Source: Halomonas sp. M4R1S46
Lineage (GTDB): Bacteria > Pseudomonadota > Gammaproteobacteria > Pseudomonadales > Halomonadaceae
NCBI RefSeq assembly: GCF_025725685.1
Contig: NZ_CP107008.1
Coordinates: 372,001 to 436,000, forward strand
Reading direction: 5' to 3'
Length of the DNA stretch: 64,000 nucleotides
The stretch's first letter is position 1; every line of letters starts with the position of its first letter. Positions 1 through 9,568 of the stretch are shown here, one piece after another. The position numbers and the translations under genes are program-made. The notes below the pieces were generated by a model. It made no database searches. It was not told the DNA's origin and saw only the letters and a program-made list of their open reading frames with translations.

Positions 1-1352
<1,352 letters not shown>

Positions 1353-1438
1353 ATAACACCCAAGCGGTCTGTCGATGACAGCCGACAAGGGCCGGGTACG
1401 ACGAGACGACTCGCGTCAGCATGATTCGCAGCCTTTTT

Positions 1439-1557
1439 CGCCTGACGACCATAGCGTGCGGGAACCACCTGATCCCTTGCCGAACTCAGCAGTGAAACCG
1501 CTCAGCGCCGATGGTAGTGTGGGGTCTCCCCATGCGAGAGTAGGTCATCGTCAGGCA
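1439..1557 (+). rRNA. 5S ribosomal RNA
   Basis: A sequence of about 119 nt with the 5S hallmarks: a closing stem of GCCTGACGA with TCGTCAGGC, the loop CCGAACTCAG, and the conserved GATGGTAGTGTGGGG and CCCCATGCGAGAGTAGG blocks. It lies downstream of the 23S gene in the same direction. The ends are approximate by a few bases. Its last 18 nt plus flank recur further downstream (see the following repeat entries). Confidence 0.96.
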
Positions 1558-1568
1558 CTTATTTCGAG

Positions 1569-1603
1569 AAACCCCCGGTCGCGACAGCTGCCGGGGGTTT
1601 TTC
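1569..1603 (+). terminator. First intrinsic terminator of the rrn operon
   Basis: A GC-rich hairpin (ACCCCCGG ... CCGGGGGT) is followed by a run of T, directly after the 5S gene. It is the first of three consecutive terminators. Confidence 0.85.
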
Positions 1604-1695
1604 ATGTTGGGCCGATAGCACCGGCAAGGGACTCCCCATGGAGAGCAGCGGGGAGCTGCCCTCCGGATGGCCGGCCGCCGGAAGCCCGGCGCGCA

Positions 1696-1752
1696 CATCG
1701 TCAGGCACTTATTCCGGAAAAGCCCCGGCCTCGAAAGAGGTCGGGGCTTTTT
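1696..1752 (+). repeat. Duplicated 5S 3' tail with second terminator
   Basis: The 18 bases at 1696-1713 (CATCGTCAGGCACTTATT) repeat exactly the end of the 5S gene and its flank at 1546-1563. They are followed, as after the real 5S, by an intrinsic terminator (AAAAGCCCCG ... CGGGGCTTTTT, 1718-1752). No 5S body is present. This looks like a remnant of a duplicated operon end rather than a functional RNA gene. It probably works as a back-up terminator. Confidence 0.75.
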
Positions 1753-1756
1753 CACG

Positions 1757-1806
1757 TTCAGGCACCTATTCCGAGACAACCCCGCTGCACAGGCAGCGGG
1801 TTTTTT
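1757..1806 (+). repeat. Second 5S-tail remnant with third terminator
   Basis: TCAGGCACCTATTCCGAGA (from 1758) is a slightly diverged copy of the same 5S tail/flank. It is followed by a third hairpin (CCCGCTGC ... GCAGCGGG) and six T residues. The interval 1807-1965 holds no further gene that I can support; it contains the leader of the carbonic anhydrase gene. Confidence 0.7.
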
Positions 1807-1965
1807 CATGGCTGGGTGGCGAGACCTCCGTCAGGGGAAAGGGGGAGAAGGCGCCACCGGTGTCGATTGGCAATCTCGGGTTCCGTTGGGTATAAGGGGG
1901 ATCGCCTGCCCGGCAAGAGGGCCGGGCAGCGGCCGTTTCACTCGAGAGAAAGGAGTCTCCGTGCC

Positions 1966-2715
1966 ATGATCCGACGTCACCTGACGGTCCCCGCCGTCGC
2001 CTTTGCCAGCGTCCTGATCACCCTTCCGGCCGTCGCCGGCGACGGTGCGTCCTGGTCCTACACCGCCGATCGAGGCCCGGAGCACTGGGCCGAGCTGTCC
2101 CCCGACTATGCCGCCTGCGGGATGGGCCACAACCAGTCGCCGGTCGATATCGCCACTCCGCTGGAGGCATCGCTGGACGGCCCATCCATCGAGTACTCGC
2201 AGACTGGCCGCCAGGTGCGCCACGATGGGCATACGCTGAAGGTCACCTTCCCGCCGGGCAATGCCATCGTGTACGAGGGCGAGCGCTATCGGCTGCGACA
2301 GCTGCACTTCCACGCTCCCGGCGAGCACCATCTGCACGGCCAGGCCCTACCGATGGAGGCCCACCTCGTGCACGAGGCCGAGGATGGCCGCCTGGCCGTC
2401 CTGGCGCTGCTCTTCGAGGAGGGCCAGGTCGAGCCGGCCCTGGAGGCCCTGCTGCGCCAGGCTCCCGCGACGCCCGGACAGCAGGTGACGCTCGACGCGG
2501 GGCTCGAGGCCGACGCCTTGCTGCCGGATACGGCGGAGTATTACCGACTGAACGGCTCCCTGACGACGCCGCCCTGTTCGGAGGGCGTCCTCTGGCTGGT
2601 GGCGAAGGCCCCCCTGTCGGCCAGCGAGACCCAGTTGCAGGCCATGTCCCGGCTGCTGGGCGAGGCCAACAACCGGCCGCTGCAGCCGTTGAACGCGCGC
2701 CGGGTCCTCGAGTAG
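1966..2715 (+). CDS. Periplasmic alpha-class carbonic anhydrase
   Basis: Interconverts CO2 and bicarbonate with a zinc-bound hydroxide. The 249-residue product starts with a signal peptide (about residues 1-24, ending in VAG), so it acts in the periplasm. Alpha-CA signatures are present: HNQSPVDI, the HFHAPGEHH stretch with two zinc His ligands, MEAHLVH with the third, and NGSLTTPPCSEGVLW near the C terminus. The open frame extends upstream to 1375 into 5S sequence. The ATG at 1966 is chosen because AAAGGAG sits at the right distance before it and it directly precedes the signal peptide. It appears monocistronic, behind the rrn terminators. The family is certain; the physiological role (CO2 supply or pH) is inferred. 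Confidence 0.93.
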   Translation: MIRRHLTVPAVAFASVLITLPAVAGDGASWSYTADRGPEHWAELSPDYAACGMGHNQSPVDIATPLEASLDGPSIEYSQTGRQVRHDGHTLKVTFPPGNAIVYEGERYRLRQLHFHAPGEHHLHGQALPMEAHLVHEAEDGRLAVLALLFEEGQVEPALEALLRQAPATPGQQVTLDAGLEADALLPDTAEYYRLNGSLTTPPCSEGVLWLVAKAPLSASETQLQAMSRLLGEANNRPLQPLNARRVLE

Positions 2716-2845
2716 CCCCGGCGAGTGTCGGTATATGCATACAAGCAGATATGGAATCGCGCAGATCCCGGTGGTCAGGCGCCGTCATGGCGGCTAGCCT
2801 GTGAGGAGAAAGTCGCTGGATACCGCCATCTCAGGAGGAGATACC

Positions 2846-3076
2846 ATGAAGCTGCAACTGTTGCGTACCTTCGCGCTGTCACTGCTCATCGGCATGATGT
2901 CACTGGGCCTTGCCGCCTGCGAGGACGAAGGACCGGCGGAGCAGGCCGGAGAGAATGTCGACGAGGCCATGGATGAAACCGGCGAAAATGTCGACGAGGC
3001 CATGGATGAGGCCGGCGAGTCCGTCGAGGAAATGGGAGAGAACGTCGAGGAGGCAGCGGACGAATCGAGCTACTGA
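2846..3076 (+). CDS. Small acidic repeat lipoprotein
   Basis: A 76-residue product with a strong RBS (AGGAGG) before the ATG. It has a lipoprotein signal peptide with lipobox LAAC at about residues 27-30, so the mature protein should be lipidated. The mature part is almost entirely Glu/Asp-rich 11-residue repeats of the type GENVDEAMDE(T/A), with two near-identical copies and two diverged ones. A stable helical or disordered acidic rod is likely. I recognise no named family. The repeats are also visible in DNA as about 33-bp units (roughly 2950-3015). It ends directly before a long perfect hairpin. The function is unknown. Confidence 0.8.
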   Translation: MKLQLLRTFALSLLIGMMSLGLAACEDEGPAEQAGENVDEAMDETGENVDEAMDEAGESVEEMGENVEEAADESSY

Positions 3077-3077
3077 A

Positions 3078-3144
3078 CGCTACCCCTCAGGAACGCAGAA
3101 GGCCGGGCAACATGCCCGGCCTTCTGCGTTCCTGAGGGGTAGCG
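3078..3144. terminator. 32-bp perfect inverted repeat, bidirectional terminator
   Basis: Arms 3078-3109 and 3113-3144 are perfectly complementary over 32 bp with a 3-nt loop. The core is GAAGGCCGGGC ... GCCCGGCCTTC. It lies between two convergent genes, so it can terminate both. The stem is much longer than a typical intrinsic terminator and the T-tract is short. Confidence 0.75.
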
Positions 3145-3151
3145 CGCCCGG

Positions 3152-3970
3152 TCAGGCGCCGGGATTCTGCTCGATGCCCTGGACGTACCAGGGGGCCCCG
3201 TCGCGCAACTCGCGCACCAGGTGCCAGGTCTCGTTGAAGGCGTTCTGCTCGCCGTTCTCGGCGATGACGCCATGGAAGAGCACGGTGGCCTCGGCCTGGT
3301 TGCCGAGTTCCTGGACGCTGCCCAGCTCCGCGAACAGGCGGACGATCTCGGTGTGGTTGTTGGCCGGATGCTGGTCACGCTCCTGGCGCAGCAGGTTGTA
3401 GAGCTCGGGGGTGACGTAGTCCTGGATCTGCGAGACGTCGTTGTTGTCCCAGGCGCGCTGCAGGGTCATGAAGTGCTCCTTGGCGCCGCCCAGGAAGCGC
3501 TCGCGATCGAACCACGCCGGTTCCGCAGCGAGACCACTGGCACTGCCCGGGGCGCTGGCCTGGAAGGCCTGCGGCTGGCCCTGCGGCGCCTGGGGGGAGG
3601 AGGCCGGCCCGCCGGCCAGGGACGGGCGGCGTCGTGCGAACAGGCGCACCAGCAGGAAGATCGCGCCACCGATCAGCAGGAGGTCGAACAGGCGCAACTC
3701 GTCGAAGGCGCCACCGAAGAACAGCGACGCCAGCAGGCCGCCGGCCAGCATCCCGGCGAAGGGGCCGGCGAAGCGCGACAGGCCGCTCGAGGGCTTGCGC
3801 TGGCCGGTAGTGGTGCCGGTGGCGCGAGGGGGCGTGGCGGTGGCGGAGTCGGCCGAGCGGGAATAGCTGCCGAAGCTCTTGCCGCCTCCCAGGCGGCGAG
3901 CGTCGGCATGATCGACGGCCAGGCCGAAGCCCAGGACGCCGACGACGAGCATGATGAGAAGGTGACGCAT
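3152..3970 (-). CDS. Tim44-like domain inner-membrane protein
   Basis: A 272-residue protein with an N-terminal signal/anchor (MRHLLIMLVVGVLGFGL) and a Gly/Ser/Thr-rich linker. A hydrophobic hairpin follows (FAGMLAGGLLASLFFGG and LLLIGGAIFLLVRLF). The soluble C-terminal half carries the Tim44-like fold (FLGGAKEHFMTLQRAWDNND, VTPELYNLLRQE). Bacterial members are membrane-associated proteins of poorly defined role. The start at 3970 is preferred over an upstream ATG at 4051 because it begins the hydrophobic signal and has GGAG upstream. The gene is convergent with the lipoprotein gene. Confidence 0.85.
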   Translation of the reverse strand: MRHLLIMLVVGVLGFGLAVDHADARRLGGGKSFGSYSRSADSATATPPRATGTTTGQRKPSSGLSRFAGPFAGMLAGGLLASLFFGGAFDELRLFDLLLIGGAIFLLVRLFARRRPSLAGGPASSPQAPQGQPQAFQASAPGSASGLAAEPAWFDRERFLGGAKEHFMTLQRAWDNNDVSQIQDYVTPELYNLLRQERDQHPANNHTEIVRLFAELGSVQELGNQAEATVLFHGVIAENGEQNAFNETWHLVRELRDGAPWYVQGIEQNPGA

Positions 3971-4083
3971 CGAGGGATCTCCATTGGAGGCTGCGGGCAG
4001 CCAGCGGGCTTTCGAAGCGACCATTCTAGCGGCTAAGCTGAAGCCGGGCACTGTCTATCCGAAACTCATCGCGGAGGAATGCC

Positions 4084-4659
4084 ATGCGCCTGAAACGGGA
4101 GGCGAGCCTGTTGCTGATCGTCGATCTGCAGGCCGGGCTGCTGCCGGTGATCGATGGCGGAGACCAGGCGGTCAGCGAGGCGGGCTGGCTGGGAGGCGTG
4201 GCCGAGGCCCTGGACGTGCCGGTGTGGCTCACCGAGCAGTATCCGGCCGGGCTGGGCGGTACCGCGCCCGGCCTTCTGGACGCGCTGGGCGAGCACCGGC
4301 GCTGGGAGAAGGTGCATTTCAATGCCCACGCCGAGACGGAGTTCGCCCGGGCGCTGGTCGAGAGCGGGCGTCACCAGGTCGTGCTGTGCGGTGCCGAGGC
4401 GCATATCTGCGTGCTGCAGACCGGCCTGGCCCTGCTCGAGGCCGGCTACGAGGTGGCCTGGCTGGCGGAGGCGACGGCGAGCCGGCGCCACGAGGAGGCG
4501 GCGCTGGCCCGACGGCGGATGGCACAGGCCGGCGCCCTGATGGTCAGCGCCGACATGGTCGCCTATGAATGGCTGGAGCGCTGTGACGATGCCGCCTTCA
4601 AGGACGTCCACCGGCGTTTTCTCAAGGGGCGCTCGGCGCGCCCCCTGCGCTTCTTCTAG
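4084..4659 (+). CDS. Isochorismatase-family cysteine hydrolase
   Basis: A 191-residue alpha/beta hydrolase of the isochorismatase-like superfamily. The presumptive catalytic triad is visible: Asp in LLIVDLQ (near residue 14), Lys in WEKVHF, and the nucleophilic Cys in AEAHICVLQTGL. A GGAGGA sequence precedes the ATG. Closest in style to the stand-alone YcaC-like hydrolases. The substrate cannot be read from sequence, and isochorismate itself is unlikely without siderophore genes nearby. It is convergent with yaaA, with only a few bases between the stops. Confidence 0.88.
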   Translation: MRLKREASLLLIVDLQAGLLPVIDGGDQAVSEAGWLGGVAEALDVPVWLTEQYPAGLGGTAPGLLDALGEHRRWEKVHFNAHAETEFARALVESGRHQVVLCGAEAHICVLQTGLALLEAGYEVAWLAEATASRRHEEAALARRRMAQAGALMVSADMVAYEWLERCDDAAFKDVHRRFLKGRSARPLRFF

Positions 4660-4663
4660 TGGC

Positions 4664-5443
4664 TCAGCGGTCGCGCTCGTCGCGGCAGAACACCAGGGTA
4701 TCGCCCTCGGAGAGAGCGGCGTTGAAGCGGTAGCCCGCCACGTCGAAGTCCTTTAGCGCCTCGGCGTCGTCCAGGCGCTGGCGGATCATCCAGGCGGCCA
4801 TCAGTCCCCGGGCCTTCTTGGCGTAGAAGCTGATGATCTTGTACTGGCCGTTCTTCTCGTCCTTGAACACCGGGGTGACGACCCGGGCCTGCAGCCGCTT
4901 CGCATCGATGGCCTTGAAGTACTCGTTGGAGGCCAGGTTGACCAGCACCGGGCTGCCGCTGTCGGCCACCGCCCGGTCGAGGGCCGTGGTCAGCTCTTCC
5001 TTCCAGTAGGCGTAGAGGTCCTTGCCGGCCGGGTTGGCCAGCTTGGTGCCCATCTCGAGGCGGTAGGGCTGGATCAGGTCCAGCGGGCGCAGCAGGCCGT
5101 AGAGGCCGGAGAGGATGCGCAGGTGATCCTGGGCGAAGGCGTTGTCGTCGTCATCGAAGCGATCGGCCTCGAGCCCCGCATAGACATCGCCCTGGAAGGC
5201 CTGGGCCGCCGGCTTGGCGTTGTCCGGGGTGAAGGGCGTCTGCCACTCGGCGAAACGGGCCGCGTTGAGCCCGGCGATCTTGTCGCTCACCCCCATCAGC
5301 TCGCTGATCTGCTGGGGGGAGAGGTCGCGCAGGATGCCGATCAGCTCGCGACTGCGGGTGAGGAAGTCCGGCTGGGTATGGTGGGCGGTCGTAGCCGGGG
5401 TCTCGAAGTCCAGCGTCTTGGCGGGCGAGATCACGCTGAGCAT
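4664..5443 (-). CDS. yaaA: Peroxide stress protein YaaA (DUF328/UPF0246)
   Basis: A 259-residue protein starting MLSVISPAKTLDFETP, the standard YaaA N terminus, and containing the conserved LSGLYGLLRPLDLIQPYRLEMG block. In E. coli YaaA limits DNA and protein damage during peroxide stress by lowering free iron; the family has a DNA-binding fold. The ATG has AGGAG upstream. Length matches the family (about 257). Confidence 0.95.
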   Translation of the reverse strand: MLSVISPAKTLDFETPATTAHHTQPDFLTRSRELIGILRDLSPQQISELMGVSDKIAGLNAARFAEWQTPFTPDNAKPAAQAFQGDVYAGLEADRFDDDDNAFAQDHLRILSGLYGLLRPLDLIQPYRLEMGTKLANPAGKDLYAYWKEELTTALDRAVADSGSPVLVNLASNEYFKAIDAKRLQARVVTPVFKDEKNGQYKIISFYAKKARGLMAAWMIRQRLDDAEALKDFDVAGYRFNAALSEGDTLVFCRDERDR

Positions 5444-5537
5444 GGGGCGCTCCTGTACCTGGGGAAAGTTCCGGGGAAGTATACCAAGCCGGCGACGGGC
5501 CCGGGACTATCGCCCTCATAGCCCCGGGCCTGCCGCG

Positions 5538-6569
5538 TCAGGGGCAGGGGTTGGGGTAGCGCTGATGGATGGCCTCGATGGCGTCGAGGACGTCGTCCTC
5601 GAGGCGCAGGGACTCGCTGGCCAGGTCGCTCTCGAGCTGGTCCATGGTCGTGGCGCCGATGATGTTGCTGGTCAGGAAGCGGCGCGAGTTGACGAAGGCC
5701 AGGGCCATCTGCGCCGGGTCGAGGCCGTGCTCCCGGGCGAGCTCCACATAGGCCCGGGTGGCCTCGTCGGCGAGGGGCGTGTTGTAGCGCTGGAAGCGTT
5801 CGAAGAGCGTCAGGCGGGCGTTCGCCGGCCGCGCCCCGTCCAGGTACTTGCCGGACAGCTTGCCGAAGGCCAGCGGCGAGTAGGCCAGCAGGCCGACGCT
5901 CTCGCGGTGGGCGATCTCGGCCAGGCCCACCTCGAAGGAGCGGTTGAGCAGGCTGTAGGGGTTCTGCACCGAGGCGACCCGCGGCAGTCCCAGGGTCCCG
6001 GCCAGGTGGAGGGCGCGCATCACGCCCCAGGGGGTCTCGTTGGACAGGCCCACGGCGCGGACCTTGCCGGCCTGGAGCAGTTCCTGAAGCGCCGAGAGGC
6101 TCTCCTCCAGGTCGGTGGCGTCTTCCTCCTCGTCGTGCTGGTAACCGAGCCGGCCGAAGTAGTTGGTGCGGCGATCGGGCCAGTGGAGCTGATAGAGGTC
6201 GACGTAGTCGGTCTGCAGGCGTGCCAGGCTGTCGTCGATGGCCCGGTGGAGGTGTTCGCGGGTCAGCCGGGGGCCGCCACGGATGTGCTCGAGGCCGGGG
6301 CCGCTGGCCTTGGTGGCGATGATGACGTCATCCCGGGAGCCGCGTGCCTTGAGCCAGCTGCCGATATAGGCCTCGGTGCGCCCCTGGGTCTCCGCCCGGG
6401 GCGGCACCGGATACATCTCGGCGGTGTCGATAAAGTTGATGCCGAAGGCCACGGCACGGTCGAGTTGCTCATGGGCCTCGGCCTCGGTGTTCTGCTCACC
6501 GAAGGTCATGGTGCCGAGGCACAGTCGGCTGACGTCGATACCGGTAGTGCCCAGGGGGCGCGTCTGCAT
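5538..6569 (-). CDS. tas: Aldo/keto reductase, Tas-like
   Basis: A 343-residue NADPH-dependent oxidoreductase of the aldo/keto reductase superfamily, with a TIM barrel. It starts MQTRPLGTTGIDVSRLCLGT and has FIDTAEMYPVPP carrying the catalytic Asp/Tyr, the Lys in IIATKASGPG and the His in YQLHWPDR. The length and the inserted TQGRTEAYIGSWL segment match E. coli Tas. The substrate is unknown. It is divergent from the Sel1-repeat gene across about 220 bp in which I see no clear signal. Confidence 0.9.
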   Translation of the reverse strand: MQTRPLGTTGIDVSRLCLGTMTFGEQNTEAEAHEQLDRAVAFGINFIDTAEMYPVPPRAETQGRTEAYIGSWLKARGSRDDVIIATKASGPGLEHIRGGPRLTREHLHRAIDDSLARLQTDYVDLYQLHWPDRRTNYFGRLGYQHDEEEDATDLEESLSALQELLQAGKVRAVGLSNETPWGVMRALHLAGTLGLPRVASVQNPYSLLNRSFEVGLAEIAHRESVGLLAYSPLAFGKLSGKYLDGARPANARLTLFERFQRYNTPLADEATRAYVELAREHGLDPAQMALAFVNSRRFLTSNIIGATTMDQLESDLASESLRLEDDVLDAIEAIHQRYPNPCP

Positions 6570-6793
6570 CCGTCACTCCTCGTGAGGTTGGGGGCGGTCC
6601 GCTCCGCATGGTAGCGAGGGGGCCAGGCCCCGTAAACGGCCCGGGGGTTGAGTCCCCGCCGGGGCGGGCGTATGCTTGCCCACCCGTTGCCCCGGTAGAG
6701 TCCGCAGGGCGGCTGTCATCCTAGGAAGCGGCGCCGGACACAGGGTGGTGCTCGACGTCATTTTTCGGACCACTGGACGCAAGGTTGTTTGCC

Positions 6794-7309
6794 ATGCAGC
6801 AGGCATCATCACTGTTCACTCGGCTCGAGTACCGTCTGGCACAGCAGCTGTTCCATACGCGCTGGCTGCCGCGCTCGCCGCGTACCCAGCGACTGACCAT
6901 GCATCTCTTCCAGCGCTGCGCCGATGCCGGCCATCCGGCGGCGCTGTCGGTGTACGGGCATATGCTCTTCCATCGCGGCATCACGCCCCAGGACAAGGCG
7001 CGGGGTGCCCGCTATGTGCTCGAGGCCGCCCAGGGCGGCGACACCCGGGCGCAGTACCAGGCCGGCCAGATCTACGAGTACGGTTGCGCCCTGTATCCCC
7101 GCCGCGATGACCATGCGGTGACCTGGTACGCTCGGGCCGGCGAGGCGGGACATGCCCTGGCCGCCGCGCGACTGGCCCGCGCCTACCGTGACGGTGAGCT
7201 CGGCCTGCCGGTCGACGCCGAACGCCAGGCGCACTGGCAGACCCTGGCCGATCGCTTCATCGGGCTTGACGAGTCACTGGACACGAGCGAAGCCGGAACG
7301 CGACACTAG
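6794..7309 (+). CDS. Sel1-like repeat protein
   Basis: A 171-residue protein with several Sel1/TPR-like helical repeats of the type A..GH..A...YG..L..G (for example CADAGHPAALSVYGHMLF, AQGGDTRAQYQAGQIYEYG and AGEAGHALAAARLARAYRDG). Such solenoids mediate protein-protein contacts. No signal peptide is evident. The ATG at 6794 is preferred; a TTG three codons upstream is in frame and possible. The partner is unknown. Confidence 0.8.
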   Translation: MQQASSLFTRLEYRLAQQLFHTRWLPRSPRTQRLTMHLFQRCADAGHPAALSVYGHMLFHRGITPQDKARGARYVLEAAQGGDTRAQYQAGQIYEYGCALYPRRDDHAVTWYARAGEAGHALAAARLARAYRDGELGLPVDAERQAHWQTLADRFIGLDESLDTSEAGTRH

Positions 7310-7394
7310 GACGATGGCTCGCCTCATGACGAGGCGGTGAAAGCGGTCACCCTGTCGAAGCCGGTGGCTTTCATCACCAAGGATTCCCCAGCCC

Positions 7395-7895
7395 GTGACG
7401 CTACCGACACTGCTGGATATCGAAGCGTCCGGATTCGGGCGCGGCAGCTACCCCATCGAGGTCGGCCTGGCCCGGTCCGATGGCAGTTCCTGTGCCTTTC
7501 TCGTTCAGCCCCTCGCCGAATGGACCCACTGGGACCCCAAGGCGGAGCTGTTGCATGGCATCTCCCGGGGACGCCTGCAGCGGGAAGGCTACCCCGTGCG
7601 TCAGGTGGCCCGCTGGCTCAACGACGAGCTCGGCGAGATCGGGATCGCCTACAGCGACAGCTGGGGGTACGACAACACCTGGCTGTCACTGCTCTTCCAC
7701 CATGCCGGCATGCTCCCGGCGTTCCGCCTCGAGGCCCTGCGGCGACTGCTCAGCGAGGTCCAGCTCGCGCGCTGGAGTGCCACCAAGGAAGCGATCATCC
7801 GCGAGCAGGGCATCCACCGGCATCGCGCCGGCGAGGATGCCCTGCTGCTGCAGCTCACCTATCAGCGCACCCTGGCGGACGACGCGACCGGCTAG
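7395..7895 (+). CDS. DnaQ-like DEDDh 3'-5' exonuclease
   Basis: A 166-residue protein with a GTG start. ExoI motif DIEASG is at residues 8-13, a central Asp lies in the SDSWGYDNTW stretch, and ExoIII motif HRAGEDA fits HxAxxD near the C terminus. These are the metal ligands of DEDDh exonucleases. It is a stand-alone domain without polymerase or RNase T signatures, so the DNA or RNA substrate is open. It is convergent with the oxidoreductase gene downstream. Confidence 0.75.
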   Translation: MTLPTLLDIEASGFGRGSYPIEVGLARSDGSSCAFLVQPLAEWTHWDPKAELLHGISRGRLQREGYPVRQVARWLNDELGEIGIAYSDSWGYDNTWLSLLFHHAGMLPAFRLEALRRLLSEVQLARWSATKEAIIREQGIHRHRAGEDALLLQLTYQRTLADDATG

Positions 7896-7909
7896 GCACT
7901 TGACAAGGC

Positions 7910-8881
7910 TCAGGCCTCGCCGCCCACCTCCAGCAGTACCTTGCCGATGTTGGCATCCCGCCTGACATGATCGTGGGCCGCCTCGGCCTCGGCGATGGGC
8001 CAGCTCCGGTCCACCAGGGGGGCCAGTTCGCCGCTGGTCAGCCGTGGCCAGACATGGCCCCGCAGGGCCGCGAGGATCTCGCCCTTGGCCGCCGGGGGGC
8101 GGGCGCGCAGGGTGGAGCCGATCAGCCGCTGGCGCTTCATCAATAGCCGTCCCAGGTCCAGCCCCGCCTGGCGTCCGCCCATCAGGCCGATCACCACCAG
8201 CCGGCCATCGGCATTGAGCACCTTCTGGTTGTCGGCGAGGTAGCTGGCGCCCACCGGGTCGAGGATCAGGTCGGCACCGCCCCAGGCCTTCACGGCGTCC
8301 ACGAAGCTGCCTGCGTGGCGGTTCCAGCCGGCGTCTGCCCCCAGCTCGCGACAGGCGGCGAGCTTGGCCTCGCTGCCCACGGTGACGAAGCAGGGATGGG
8401 CGAAGGCCCGGCACAGCTGGATGGCGGCAGTGCCGACGCCACTCGCCCCGGCATGCAGCAGGACCCGTTCCCCTGGCGCCAGGGCGCCTTCCATGAAGAG
8501 GTTGAGCCAGGCCGTGGCGAACACCTCGGGCAGGGCGGCGGCCTCGCGCAGTCCGAGGCCCGCCGGGAGCGGCAGCACCTGCCGAGCGTCGACGATCACC
8601 TCCTCGGCGTAGCCACCGCCCGCCAGCAGGGCGCAGACCGGTTGGCCGACCGCGAGGTCGGTGACGCCCTCACCCACCGCCATGACGGTGCCGCTGACTT
8701 CCAGGCCGAGGGTCGTCGAGGCACCGGCCGGGGGCGGATACTGGCCCGCGCGCTGCATCAGGTCGGCGCGGTTGACGCCGGCCCAGGCCACCCGGAGGCG
8801 TATCTCCCGGTGGCCGGGGCCGGCGGGGGCGTCCGCCTCGGCCCAGACGAGGCGGTCCTGGTCATGATGGATGGCATGCAT
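7910..8881 (-). CDS. NAD(P)H quinone oxidoreductase, zinc-independent MDR family
   Basis: A 323-residue medium-chain dehydrogenase/reductase of the PIG3/QOR type. Features are GVNRADLMQRAGQYPPP near residue 40, the Rossmann segment VLLHAGASGVGTAAIQLC, and LVVIGLMGG. It lacks the structural zinc Cys cluster, as expected for quinone oxidoreductases. The frame stays open upstream into the LOG gene. The ATG at 8881 is chosen as the start of homology, 16 bp after the LOG stop, so the two are probably cotranscribed. Confidence 0.9.
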   Translation of the reverse strand: MHAIHHDQDRLVWAEADAPAGPGHREIRLRVAWAGVNRADLMQRAGQYPPPAGASTTLGLEVSGTVMAVGEGVTDLAVGQPVCALLAGGGYAEEVIVDARQVLPLPAGLGLREAAALPEVFATAWLNLFMEGALAPGERVLLHAGASGVGTAAIQLCRAFAHPCFVTVGSEAKLAACRELGADAGWNRHAGSFVDAVKAWGGADLILDPVGASYLADNQKVLNADGRLVVIGLMGGRQAGLDLGRLLMKRQRLIGSTLRARPPAAKGEILAALRGHVWPRLTSGELAPLVDRSWPIAEAEAAHDHVRRDANIGKVLLEVGGEA

Positions 8882-8897
8882 GGCAGGTCTCCGTGAG

Positions 8898-9449
8898 TCA
8901 GCGATCGGCGAGGCGCGCTTCCATGGCCGCCAGCAGGTCATCCGGCTCGGGCGCCGCGAGCAGGCTGGTCCGGGTGCGGGCGTCGAGGAAGCCGTGGTCG
9001 ACGGTGGAGTCGAGAAACGCCAGCAGGGGCGCGTAGAAGCCGTCGGTATCGAGCACCCCGATGGGCTTGTCGTGGAGCCCCAGGTACTGCCAGGTCCAGG
9101 CCTCGAAGAGCTCCTCCAGGGTGCCGATGCCACCGGGCAGGGCGATGAAGGCATCGCTGTGGGCGGCCATGCTGGCCTTGCGCTCGTGCATGTTGCGCAC
9201 CCGGATCAGCCGTGTCAGTCCGTGGTGGGCCTGCTCGCGCTCGACCAGGTGGTCGGGCATCACCCCGGTGACCTCGCCGCCGGCGGCCAGGACGCTGTCG
9301 GCCAGCGCCCCCATCATGCCCACCCGGGCGCCGCCGTAGACCAGGGCATGGCCGCGCCGGGCCAGGGCCACGCCCAGCGCCCGGGCGGCCTCGAGAAAGC
9401 GCGGGTCGCGGCCTTCCCGCGAGCCCAGATAGATGCACATACTCGCCAT
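8898..9449 (-). CDS. LOG-family protein (TIGR00730-type Rossmann fold)
   Basis: A 183-residue protein with the LOG signature PGGIGTLEELFE and an upstream nucleotide-binding segment LVYGGARVGMMG. Characterised relatives hydrolyse nucleoside 5'-monophosphates, releasing the base and ribose 5-phosphate (cytokinin-activating LOG or AMP-type activity). GAGGAC precedes the ATG. First gene of a probable two-gene unit with the oxidoreductase. Confidence 0.9.
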   Translation of the reverse strand: MASMCIYLGSREGRDPRFLEAARALGVALARRGHALVYGGARVGMMGALADSVLAAGGEVTGVMPDHLVEREQAHHGLTRLIRVRNMHERKASMAAHSDAFIALPGGIGTLEELFEAWTWQYLGLHDKPIGVLDTDGFYAPLLAFLDSTVDHGFLDARTRTSLLAAPEPDDLLAAMEARLADR

Positions 9450-9518
9450 GGTGTCCTCCTTGATGGGTCTCTTAGCCTAGCGGTGCGGAATCGCTCCCGG
9501 CAAAGCACTGGCGCCACG

Positions 9519-9541
9519 AAAAAAGGCGCCGCAGGGCGCCC
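9519..9541 (-). terminator. Intrinsic terminator after small membrane ORF
   Basis: On the minus strand GGCGCC-CTGC-GGCGCC is followed by six T residues. It ends transcription from the DUF501/microprotein direction before the LOG gene. Confidence 0.75.
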
Positions 9542-9568
9542 TTCGCTGTGTTGGCCAGGCCGGAGCGT

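Noticed and set aside
1375..1965. Extended N terminus of the carbonic anhydrase frame running through the 5S gene
   Set aside because: The region is 5S rRNA and terminators; a signal peptide and RBS fix the start at 1966.
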